The notes under the pieces were generated by a model. The model made no database searches and was not told the origin of the DNA. It saw only the letters and a program-made list of their open reading frames with translations. DNA of 5,473 nucleotides from an uncultured Eubacteriaceae bacterium (lineage in GTDB: Bacteria > Bacillota > Clostridia > Lachnospirales > CAG-274). Position 1 is the first letter of the stretch, and each line of letters opens with the position of its first letter. Shown piece after piece: positions 1 through 5,473 of the stretch. The translations under genes and the position numbers were made by a program. Where the stretch lies: positions 1 through 5,473 of the forward strand of contig CALIRN010000051.1 of NCBI GenBank assembly GCA_938042265.1. Direction: 5' to 3'.

Positions 1-573
1 GCTGCCCACAACCGCCGTAAGGTCAACAATCTGTCCGTTTACGGCAGACTGATAATTTGGCTTAAGATATGTAAGGCTGTCAGGGTTATCAGACAAAATA
101 CCTACCCAGCAATCATCATCAGAGCCTACACTAAGCGGAAAGTCTGCCTCCGCCGCCACATTTTTGCCCTTAATAAGCTGTACCGTAAGCTCTTTTTGTA
201 TATATCTTACAGGTACGGTAAAGCTGACGGTTCTGCTACCGCCTGCCGCAATCTCTACAGCCTTTGCCAACTGATTATATTTTGCAGTATCAGAATAACT
301 CTTGCTACCACATAAAGCAAACAAGGACACCTCGCCCTTAAAATTTTTATCGGAATTATTTGTTACAGTAACCGTCACGGGAATACTGCTGCCTATTTTT
401 GCATAGCCACCGAAGCCAATATCGGCCTCGATGGTATAATCTGAGTTTGTCTGTGCTGCATTTGCACTTGCCCAGAAAATAGGCAGCGCTGCGGACAAAA
501 TCATGGCAACTATAAGTATAATTGCCACAACTGCCGCAAATCGTCTTTTTTGTTCAGCCTTCATTCTTTTCAT
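1..573 (-). CDS. Exported protein with N-terminal signal peptide and Ig-like domain, partial (3' end outside window)
   Basis: The frame is open without a stop from the ATG at 573-571 to the window edge, giving 191 residues. It starts MKRMKAEQKRRF, a basic N-terminus, followed by a hydrophobic segment at about residues 12-34. A likely signal-peptidase site follows (ASA/NAA after residue 37, or ANA/AQ after 39), so the protein is probably secreted or anchored on the outside. Residues 47-130 look like a beta-sandwich of the CARDB/Ig type: the stretch GFGGYAKIGSSIPVTVTV then NNSDKNFKGEVSLF has the alternating pattern and the 'N-x-S/G-x-x-F-x-G' turn of such domains. A second segment begins around residue 155 with WVGILSDNPDSLTYL, which may open a further domain. 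Start choice: AAGGGG at 586-581 lies 7 nt before this ATG; the second ATG (564-562) is less well placed. I do not recognise the family and assign no function. Being a real gene is likely; the role is unknown. Confidence 0.85.
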   Translation of the reverse strand, partial: MKRMKAEQKRRFAAVVAIILIVAMILSAALPIFWASANAAQTNSDYTIEADIGFGGYAKIGSSIPVTVTVTNNSDKNFKGEVSLFALCGSKSYSDTAKYNQLAKAVEIAAGGSRTVSFTVPVRYIQKELTVQLIKGKNVAAEADFPLSVGSDDDCWVGILSDNPDSLTYLKPNYQSAVNGQIVDLTAVVGS

Positions 574-580
574 TTTATAT

Positions 581-586
581 CCCCTT
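581..586 (-). promoter_or_regulatory. Ribosome binding site of the exported-protein gene
   Basis: The minus strand reads AAGGGG here, 7 nt before the ATG at 573-571. It decides in favour of that start over the in-frame ATG three codons later. Confidence 0.75.
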
Positions 587-634
587 ACTATAAAATTAAC
601 GGTTAAATAAAAAAACTTATAACCATACATTATA

Positions 635-662
635 ATTATAACATATTACACATTTTTTTCAA
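635..662 (-). promoter_or_regulatory. Sigma-A type promoter for the exported-protein gene
   Basis: On the minus strand a -35 box TTGAAA (662-657) and a -10 box TATAAT (640-635) are 16 nt apart. The -10 is preceded by TGT, giving an extended -10 (TGnTATAAT). A second overlapping TATAAT follows at 633-628. Transcription would start near 628 and give a leader of about 55 nt. It is back to back with the plus-strand promoter at 699-727, with only 36 bp between the two -35 boxes, so the two could compete or share a regulator. Confidence 0.65.
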
Positions 663-698
663 CACTTAAAGCAAACCTTTTGTTTTTTGTAATAAATG

Positions 699-727
699 TT
701 GACACTTTTTTTTTGAAACTATATAAT
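699..727 (+). promoter_or_regulatory. Perfect-consensus sigma-A promoter ahead of the structured RNA and addA
   Basis: TTGACA (699-704) and TATAAT (722-727) are separated by exactly 17 nt (705-721), with an A/T-rich spacer containing a run of nine T. This matches the consensus at all 12 positions, which suggests strong constitutive transcription starting at about 734. Such strength is unusual for a recombination gene like addA but normal for abundant non-coding RNAs, which supports reading the following 150 nt as an RNA gene or a structured leader. Confidence 0.8.
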
Positions 728-734
728 TTAATCA

Positions 735-890
735 ACAGGGTAAGTACCCGCTCCTGAAGCGGTGGGTACCTACTCATACATCCGACAGGAGTACAAGCTC
801 TGACGAATGTCAACACCATGGGTATTGATTAATGCCTTTGTGTTGGTTGGTTATAAGTACACAGCGTAAGCGGAGTACAAATATCCTTGA
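735..890 (+). ncRNA. Structured non-coding RNA or structured 5' leader of addA
   Basis: No protein gene fits here, but the stretch is dense in helices and begins right after a perfect promoter. Hairpin 1 (738-775): GGGTA/TACTC, GTAC/GTAC and CCGCT/AGCGG with loop CCTGA and a TGG bulge. Hairpin 2 (784-811): GACA/TGTC with inner GAG/CTC. Hairpin 3 (811-845): CAACAC/GTGTTG enclosing GGTATT/AATGCC with loop GATT. Hairpin 4 (849-886): GG/CC, TAT/ATA, GTAC/GTAC and GC/GC with A-A and A-G mismatches, closed by a GTAA (GNRA) tetraloop. No T-run terminator follows before addA, so the RNA may be processed from, or be part of, the addA transcript. I cannot assign a family by eye. The raiA-motif RNA of Clostridia (about 200 nt, highly structured) and a transposon-type guide RNA (TnpB/IscB omega RNA) remnant are candidates to test; no such nuclease gene is present here. 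The 3' end is approximate. Confidence 0.55.
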
Positions 891-910
891 ATTATGACAA
901 ATCATCGGTT

Positions 911-916
911 AAGGGG
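911..916 (+). promoter_or_regulatory. addA ribosome binding site; selects the start at 925
   Basis: AAGGGG at 911-916 is only 2 nt from the ATG at 919 but 8 nt from the in-frame ATG at 925. The second is therefore the likely initiation codon. The bases 911-915 can also pair with TCCTT at 884-888 (see findings). Confidence 0.7.
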
Positions 917-924
917 TAATGTAT

Positions 925-3900
925 ATGAAATATAATAACGAGCAGCTGCTCGCCATTTACAAAAGAGGCGGAAATATAAAAAACATACTCGTTTCCGCAG
1001 GTGCAGGATCTGGTAAAACCGCAGTGCTTGCAGAGCGTGTGATTGAACTGGTATGCAATGCACAAAACAATATCAATATCGATGACCTGCTTATTATGAC
1101 CTTTACAAAAAACGCTGCCTCGGAAATGCGTGAACGTATTGCCGATAAGCTTAAAGCAAAAAGAGACGAGCTGCTGCTTGCCGGCAGCACCGGCTCAGAT
1201 GAAATAATTAATATTAAAAAACAGCTTTCTTTGCTTAACAGAGCTAATATTACCACTATCGACTCCTTTTGCAATATGGTAGTAAGACAGTACTTTTATA
1301 AGGTGGATATTGACCCTGGCTACAGAATTGCGGGAGATGACAGTTGTCAGGAGCTGACCAGGCTCGCAGACAATGCAATGGATGAGCTTTTTGAGGAAAA
1401 ATTTGCGCTTAATGACAGCAACTTTTTAATGCTTATGGAATATTTCTGCCCCGAGGACTATAACGATAAAAAACTACGTGAAATTTTAACAAACATTAAC
1501 AGGCTTTTATCCTCTGTTCCCTATCCTGATAAATGGCTTGACGAGGCTCTTTCCGTATATGATAACGGCAATGCAGAAATTATGAATGACAAAATGCTTG
1601 CCCTGCTGAAAAAATATATACATTACCTTTATGGCGGGGGCTTAGGCATAATTTCAAAGGCATTTGGTTTGATCGCACAGGTACGTGAGGCATATTCGGA
1701 GGATACCTCAATTTCCTGCAACAGTAAGCTTTTGGTTTATGAAAAGGCGTTTTTACGTATGAGAGAAATTCTTGAAAGCTGTATTGCCGATAATATGGAC
1801 TATACAGACCTTTATAACCTGTTCAGCGGCAGCCTGCCCGCCTTTCGCGGCGGCGGCAGAGATGTACCTAAGGAGCTTGACGAAGTTTTTGAGGTACTTA
1901 AGGAATGTAAGGATACCTTTAAAAAGCGTTTCTGGGACAGGCTGCAAAAGGATATTTTTATTTATAAGCCTGATGAGGTGAAAAATATTGTATCACGTCA
2001 CTACAAAATTATAAGTGCACTGTTTTCTCTTTTAAAGGAATTTAACCTTCTTTATATTGATAAGAAAAATGAGCTATCTCTTGCAAGCTTTTCCGACATA
2101 AACCACTACTGTATTAAAATTTTGCTTAATGACGACGGAACTCCTACCTCTGAGGCATTGGAGTTCAGGGACAGATTTGCCGAGGTTATTGTTGATGAAT
2201 ATCAGGATAACAATACCCTGCAGGAATATATTTTAAATGCAATCACCTTTAACAGAAATAATCTTTTTATGGTTGGTGATATAAAACAAAGCATATACAA
2301 ATTCCGTCATGCCTGCCCCGAAATATTTGCACATAAATACAACAGCTTTAACAAGGAAGATTTATCTCATGGGAATATATGTATACGGCTTAATACCAAC
2401 TACCGTTCAAGAAAATCCGTATTGGATACGGTCAACTTTATTTTTTACCAACTGATGCGGTCTGATTTTGGCAATATTGAATACAATAAGGCAGACGCTC
2501 TGGCTGCAGGCGCGGATTTTCCACCTCCTGATGAAAGCACAGTAAATAATATATGTTCCTTCAATGAACTTCTGCTTTGTAAAAAAACGGTGTCCGAAGA
2601 TGATTTTACCGAGGAATTAGCGGATATTGAAGAGTTGGAAACGAACGAAATAGAGGCACATATTATTGCTCAAAGAATAAGTCAGCTTATTGACGAAACA
2701 AATCCTGCTTATGTTTTTGACCGTAAGCTTAACAGCTACAGACCCTGCAGGCTTTCGGACATTACAATACTTATGCGCTCCTCCAACAAAGCAGGTCATA
2801 CCTATGCAGGAATATTAAGCCGATACGGTATACCCACCGTTTCAAATTCGCGCTATTCACTTTTTGATGAGCTTGAAATAAAAACTATCATGGCACTTTT
2901 AAAGGTGCTTGACAATCCATACCGTGACAAGGAGCTTATAACCATACTTCACAGCCCTATTTTTAATTTAAGCTGTGCAGAGCTTGCAGTAATAAGGCTC
3001 ATTAATAAAAAAGGTACAATATACGACAATATGCTGCAATATATAAATTCAGCAGACAGCAGTGACAATCTGCGAAAAAAGCTGGAAAAATTTATATCTC
3101 TTTCCGAAAAGCTACGTGTGCTTAATCTTACAAAGCCCTTCTGTGAAGTGCTTAATACCATTTACCGCCTGACCGATTATATGAACTATGCATCTATTAT
3201 AAGAAACGGCAGTATCCGTATTGAAAATCTAAAAATACTTTCAAATATTGCAGAGGAAATATTTAACAGCGGAGTCACCGACTTTAGTGGCATTGTCAGA
3301 GGTCTTTGCGATATTGAGGCTGAAAACCCTCAGTTTGACAGCGTTACCCTGTCTGAATACGATAACGCCGTACAGATTATGAGCATACACAAAAGCAAGG
3401 GACTTGAATTTCCCATTGTATTTCTCGCACAGCTTAACAAGGATTTACAGCGTATGGGTACAGAGCCTGATGTAATTGTTAACGCAGATATGGGCATAGG
3501 CTTTAAGCAGTTTGATACAAACAGCAGAATAAAGACCCCTTTCCTTTACAGGACAGCCATGTATGCCCTTGCAAAGGCTGACTCACTTACGGAGGAATTA
3601 AGGCTTTTATATGTAGCTCTTACCAGAGCCAAGGAAAAGCTTATAATGGTAGGTGTTGTAAAGGATATGGAAAAATCCTCCGAAAGATGGCAGGAGTTCG
3701 GTTCTTATACCGATGATGGCTTAAGACTGCCTCTTTATGCCGTTTCCGGCGCTAAATCATACCTTGACTGGATTATGCTTGCCCATTGCCGCAGGGATAA
3801 GTTTAACAACGAGCTTATAAAACATGGGATTGATATTATTGATATTGACAGCCTGCTTAACATCCACATAAAATCCCTTGATGAAATTAAAGCTGATGAG

Positions 3901-4305
3901 CTTGATATATCACGCATACGAAATATTTACGATAAAATTAACCCTAAAGAAGCTCCCAAAAAGGAAAAAGCGGAGCTTGACAACAGGCTTATTGCTGATT
4001 ACCTTGACAGAACTGCTGTAATACTGCCCTCAAAAATATCAATTTCGGAAATCAAAAGACAGCATCAGCTTGAAGCCTATAAGCAGCTTGAGTGTGATTT
4101 ATCACTTCTTAACGCTCCAAGTTCAGAGAATATTATACAGAGGCTTTCCATAAACAGGGATAAGGACACTGCCGTTAAATTTGACGACCCTGATTTTCTG
4201 ACTGCGGACAAGCCTGTACTGTACGGAGCGCAAAGAGGTACCGCCTACCACACCGTATTTGAACATCTGATACTTGATGACAGCTCGGACAATACAACAG
4301 CTTGA
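925..4305 (+). CDS. addA: AddA, ATP-dependent helicase/nuclease subunit A; helicase portion, frame broken before the nuclease core
   Basis: AddA is the 3'-5' helicase and nuclease subunit of AddAB, the Firmicute counterpart of RecBCD. It unwinds and trims double-strand ends for RecA loading in the cytoplasm. Numbering is from ATG 925 (ATG 919 is in frame but too close to the Shine-Dalgarno). Superfamily 1A motifs appear in order: Q motif NNEQLLAI (4-11), Walker A AGAGSGKT (25-32), motif Ia LLIMTFTKNAASEM, motif Ic TIDSFCNMVVRQY, Walker B VDEYQD (423-428), motif III VGDIKQSIYKFR (450-461), motif IV NYRSR (492-496), motif V MSIHKSKGLEFP (819-830) and motif VI LLYVALTRAKE (894-904). The nuclease domain opens with RGTAYHTVFEHL (His 1109), but the frame then stops at TGA 4303-4305 after 1126 residues; the rest continues one base out of register to 4741. 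Corrected length is about 1271, close to the 1232 of B. subtilis AddA as I recall it. As written, helicase activity could survive but the nuclease would be lost. The usual addB partner is not adjacent upstream. Confidence 0.93.
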   Translation: MKYNNEQLLAIYKRGGNIKNILVSAGAGSGKTAVLAERVIELVCNAQNNINIDDLLIMTFTKNAASEMRERIADKLKAKRDELLLAGSTGSDEIINIKKQLSLLNRANITTIDSFCNMVVRQYFYKVDIDPGYRIAGDDSCQELTRLADNAMDELFEEKFALNDSNFLMLMEYFCPEDYNDKKLREILTNINRLLSSVPYPDKWLDEALSVYDNGNAEIMNDKMLALLKKYIHYLYGGGLGIISKAFGLIAQVREAYSEDTSISCNSKLLVYEKAFLRMREILESCIADNMDYTDLYNLFSGSLPAFRGGGRDVPKELDEVFEVLKECKDTFKKRFWDRLQKDIFIYKPDEVKNIVSRHYKIISALFSLLKEFNLLYIDKKNELSLASFSDINHYCIKILLNDDGTPTSEALEFRDRFAEVIVDEYQDNNTLQEYILNAITFNRNNLFMVGDIKQSIYKFRHACPEIFAHKYNSFNKEDLSHGNICIRLNTNYRSRKSVLDTVNFIFYQLMRSDFGNIEYNKADALAAGADFPPPDESTVNNICSFNELLLCKKTVSEDDFTEELADIEELETNEIEAHIIAQRISQLIDETNPAYVFDRKLNSYRPCRLSDITILMRSSNKAGHTYAGILSRYGIPTVSNSRYSLFDELEIKTIMALLKVLDNPYRDKELITILHSPIFNLSCAELAVIRLINKKGTIYDNMLQYINSADSSDNLRKKLEKFISLSEKLRVLNLTKPFCEVLNTIYRLTDYMNYASIIRNGSIRIENLKILSNIAEEIFNSGVTDFSGIVRGLCDIEAENPQFDSVTLSEYDNAVQIMSIHKSKGLEFPIVFLAQLNKDLQRMGTEPDVIVNADMGIGFKQFDTNSRIKTPFLYRTAMYALAKADSLTEELRLLYVALTRAKEKLIMVGVVKDMEKSSERWQEFGSYTDDGLRLPLYAVSGAKSYLDWIMLAHCRRDKFNNELIKHGIDIIDIDSLLNIHIKSLDEIKADELDISRIRNIYDKINPKEAPKKEKAELDNRLIADYLDRTAVILPSKISISEIKRQHQLEAYKQLECDLSLLNAPSSENIIQRLSINRDKDTAVKFDDPDFLTADKPVLYGAQRGTAYHTVFEHLILDDSSDNTTA
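4271..4303 (+). other. addA: Frameshift interval in addA (+1)
   Basis: The first frame ends at TGA 4303-4305, and the frame carrying the nuclease motifs is closed upstream by TGA at 4268-4270. The shift must therefore lie between 4271 and 4303. Deleting one A of the AA at 4291-4292 joins LILDDSSD to IQQLDRLREHSILS, which fits the 'QL..L...G.LS..E' helix that usually follows the first nuclease motif in AddA. This may be a sequencing or assembly error, a recent mutation or, less likely, recoding. Confidence 0.8.
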
Positions 4306-4741
4306 CCGACTCAGGGAGCATAGTATTTTAAGCTCTGCAGAGTATAATTCAGTTAATCCTCTTAAGTTTATAAAGTTCTTGAACTCCAACCTAGGAAAGA
4401 GAATATGCAGCTCTCATAAGGTGCACAGAGAGGCTCCCTTTGTAATGCAGCTTTCACCCTGTGAGGTATTCCCCTCGGGCAGGTATGATGAAACAACAGC
4501 CAAAATGCTTGTACACGGCATTATCGACCTTTATTTTGAAGAGGATGATTATATTGTACTTGTGGACTACAAAACAGATAAAGTTGACAGCGAAAATACA
4601 AAAGAGGTAATATGTGACAGATATAAAATTCAGCTTGAATTTTACAAAAAAGCCATAGAGCTAAGCACCTCCAAGCCCGTTAAGGAAATGTATCTTTACC
4701 TTATCTCAACAGATGAAGCGGCGCTTGTGGCAAAATATTAA
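4274..4741 (+). CDS. addA: AddA C-terminal nuclease fragment (out-of-frame continuation of addA)
   Basis: This frame carries the rest of the RecB-family (PD-(D/E)XK) nuclease domain of AddA. It begins QQLDRLREHSILSSAEY, then FLNSNLGKRI and REAPF, the linker normally seen in AddA. The catalytic motifs follow: GIIDLYFEE (Asp codon 4526), VLVDYKTDK (Asp codon 4565, Lys codon 4571) and YKIQLEFYKKAIE, the Q-x-x-x-Y motif. In the repaired protein these are about D1201, D1214, K1216 and Q1236/Y1240. The only start-like codons are TTG 4274 and ATG 4277, inside the preceding gene and with no Shine-Dalgarno. Independent translation is therefore doubtful, and this should be read as one gene with 925-4305. 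Downstream of the break no further stop or motif loss is seen until TAA 4739-4741, so the break is recent or artificial. Confidence 0.88.
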   Translation: MMTARTIQQLDRLREHSILSSAEYNSVNPLKFIKFLNSNLGKRICSSHKVHREAPFVMQLSPCEVFPSGRYDETTAKMLVHGIIDLYFEEDDYIVLVDYKTDKVDSENTKEVICDRYKIQLEFYKKAIELSTSKPVKEMYLYLISTDEAALVAKY

Positions 4742-4786
4742 AAGCTTTCAGCATAATTGTCTCTCCCTTCGAATACTATAATCTTA

Positions 4787-4887
4787 GGAAACGCTGATTC
4801 AATGCAGGCAAAAATTAATTTGCGAAAAACCGGCGCCGGACTTTTGCTCTATAAATGTTTTTTGCCCCTGAATTAATCAGCGTTTCT
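4787..4887. repeat. 101-bp imperfect palindrome, MITE-like, between addA and the SSB gene
   Basis: The 12-bp arms GAAACGCTGATT (4788-4799) and AATCAGCGTTTC (4875-4886) are perfect inverted repeats. Inside them CAGG/CCTG (4805-4808 with 4867-4870) and CAAAAA/TTTTTG (4809-4814 with 4859-4864) extend the stem. The centre holds the self-complementary CCGGCGCCGG (4830-4839). CTTA occurs on both outer sides (4783-4786 and 4888-4891), a possible target-site duplication. No protein is encoded. Size, terminal inverted repeats and intergenic location suit a non-autonomous mobile palindrome. It may also act as an RNA hairpin at the addA 3' end, but no T-run follows, so it is not a typical intrinsic terminator. 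Confidence 0.6.
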
Positions 4888-4918
4888 CTTATAAAGATTA
4901 GAAAATTAAGGATATACG

Positions 4919-4925
4919 AAGGGAG
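4919..4925 (+). promoter_or_regulatory. Ribosome binding site of the SSB-like gene
   Basis: AAGGGAG lies 7 nt before ATG 4933-4935 and supports that start. I could not find a convincing promoter in 4742-4918, so the gene may be read from upstream or from a weak promoter. Confidence 0.7.
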
Positions 4926-4932
4926 TATCATC

Positions 4933-5473
4933 ATGGAAAATACATTATCACAAACAAACAGCATTACCTTATGCGGAAAAATTTGCAGCAGCTTTGAATT
5001 AAGTCATCAGGTATACGGCGAAAGCTTTTACAGCTTTTATATTGAAAATAAAAGACTCAGCGATGCAACGGATATTTTGCCCATTATTATATCCGAAAGA
5101 CTTTTGGTAAACGAAAGCTTTGCACATGGCGATATGGTTGCCATAAACGGTCAGATACGCTCCTACAACAGCAGTGACGGCATTAAAACCCATCTGGTAC
5201 TTAGTATATTTGTAAAAAACATACAAAGGCTTGATGATACTGAGGACGCTACCAACAGTGTTATGCTTGACGGATATATATGCAAGACCCCCGTCTACCG
5301 CACCACTCCCTTCGGCAGAGAAATTGCTGATGTACTGCTTGCCGTAAATAGGGCATACGGCAAATCCGACTACATACCCGTTATATGCTGGGGCAGGAAT
5401 GCAAAATTTGTTGCAAGTCTGGAGGTCGGCACAAACATTGCACTATACGGCAGAATGCAATCCCGAAATTATC
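4933..5473 (+). CDS. Tandem OB-fold single-stranded DNA-binding protein, partial (3' end outside window)
   Basis: The frame is open from ATG 4933 to the window end (180 complete codons). Residues 114-180 match the SSB family well: LDGYICKTPVYRTTPFGREI, then DVLLAVNRAYGKSDYIPVICWGRNA, then VGTNIALYGRMQSRNY. The aromatic and glycine positions (WGRN, GR.QSR.Y) are those of the OB fold of bacterial SSB. Residues 10-100 form a more divergent first OB fold: ITLCGKICSSFELSHQ, FYSFYIENKRLSD, GDMVAINGQIRSYN and HLVLSIFVKNI. The protein is thus a two-OB-fold SSB-like protein rather than standard SSB, which has one OB fold followed by an acidic tail. It probably binds single-stranded DNA in replication or repair. 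The role of the diverged first fold is unknown; an inter-subunit or protein-binding role is possible. It follows addA by 191 bp, separated by the palindromic element. Confidence 0.88.
   Translation, partial: MENTLSQTNSITLCGKICSSFELSHQVYGESFYSFYIENKRLSDATDILPIIISERLLVNESFAHGDMVAINGQIRSYNSSDGIKTHLVLSIFVKNIQRLDDTEDATNSVMLDGYICKTPVYRTTPFGREIADVLLAVNRAYGKSDYIPVICWGRNAKFVASLEVGTNIALYGRMQSRNY

Noticed and set aside
819..833. Leader peptide ATG GGT ATT GAT TAA inside the structured RNA
   Set aside because: It is only four codons, has no Shine-Dalgarno, and lies in the paired part of hairpin 3.
735..890. Firm call of a TnpB/IscB guide RNA or of a known riboswitch class
   Set aside because: No transposase or nuclease gene is in the window, and the conserved cores I know (T-box, purine, SAM, cobalamin, c-di-GMP, FMN) are not visible. 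It is left as an unassigned structured RNA.
4294..4306. Programmed +1 frameshift like prfB at GCT TGA C
   Set aside because: The TGA-C context resembles the prfB site, but there is no upstream Shine-Dalgarno-like stimulator, and the Ala codon GCT would re-pair poorly on CTT. A shift here would also skip the family-like IQQL residues that a one-base correction at 4291 restores.
957..4389. Several minus-strand and alternative-frame open frames of 60-105 codons within addA
   Set aside because: They overlap conserved AddA coding sequence, lack ribosome binding sites and show low-complexity composition typical of antisense shadows.
4787..4887. Classical intrinsic terminator for addA
   Set aside because: The hairpin is long and AT-rich, and the 3' arm is followed by TCTCTTATAAAG rather than a run of T. 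A mobile palindrome fits better.
4999..5226. Minus-strand 75-codon open frame inside the SSB-like gene
   Set aside because: It is fully antisense to conserved OB-fold coding sequence and has no recognisable family.

Overview
The window looks like chromosomal DNA from a low-GC, Gram-positive anaerobe, probably a gut clostridium of the Oscillospiraceae/Lachnospiraceae type. The grounds are an AddA-type (not RecB-type) recombination helicase-nuclease, AAGGGG-type Shine-Dalgarno sites, consensus sigma-A promoters, AT-rich third codon positions, and a two-OB-fold SSB-like protein of a kind seen in Clostridia. This placement is inference from content; there is no rRNA or other marker.

Layout. Positions 573 down to 1 (minus strand) hold the first 191 codons of an exported protein with a clear signal peptide; its 3' end lies outside the window. 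The region 574-924 is a divergent regulatory region. A minus-strand promoter serves the exported protein. A plus-strand promoter that matches the consensus perfectly (TTGACA, 17 nt, TATAAT) starts transcription near 734. Directly after it, about 735-890 can fold into at least four hairpins, one capped by a GUAA (GNRA) tetraloop, and no protein gene lies there. I read this as a structured non-coding RNA or a long structured leader. It is the most interesting part of the window.

Positions 925-4741 encode AddA, the helicase-nuclease subunit of the AddAB double-strand-break repair enzyme. The frame is broken by a +1 shift between 4271 and 4303, inside the nuclease domain. The helicase motifs are all in the first part (925-4305) and most nuclease catalytic motifs are in the second (open from 4271 to 4741). 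Removing one A at 4291/4292 restores a continuous protein of about 1271 residues. addB, normally the upstream neighbour, is not there.

Positions 4742-4932 contain a 101-bp imperfect palindrome with 12-bp terminal inverted repeats and a possible CTTA duplication, which resembles a MITE or other mobile palindrome. From 4933 to the window end runs the start of a tandem OB-fold single-stranded-DNA-binding protein. AddA and this SSB-like protein both act on DNA ends and single-stranded DNA, so the plus-strand genes form a loose repair/replication neighbourhood. The exported protein is unrelated and divergently transcribed.
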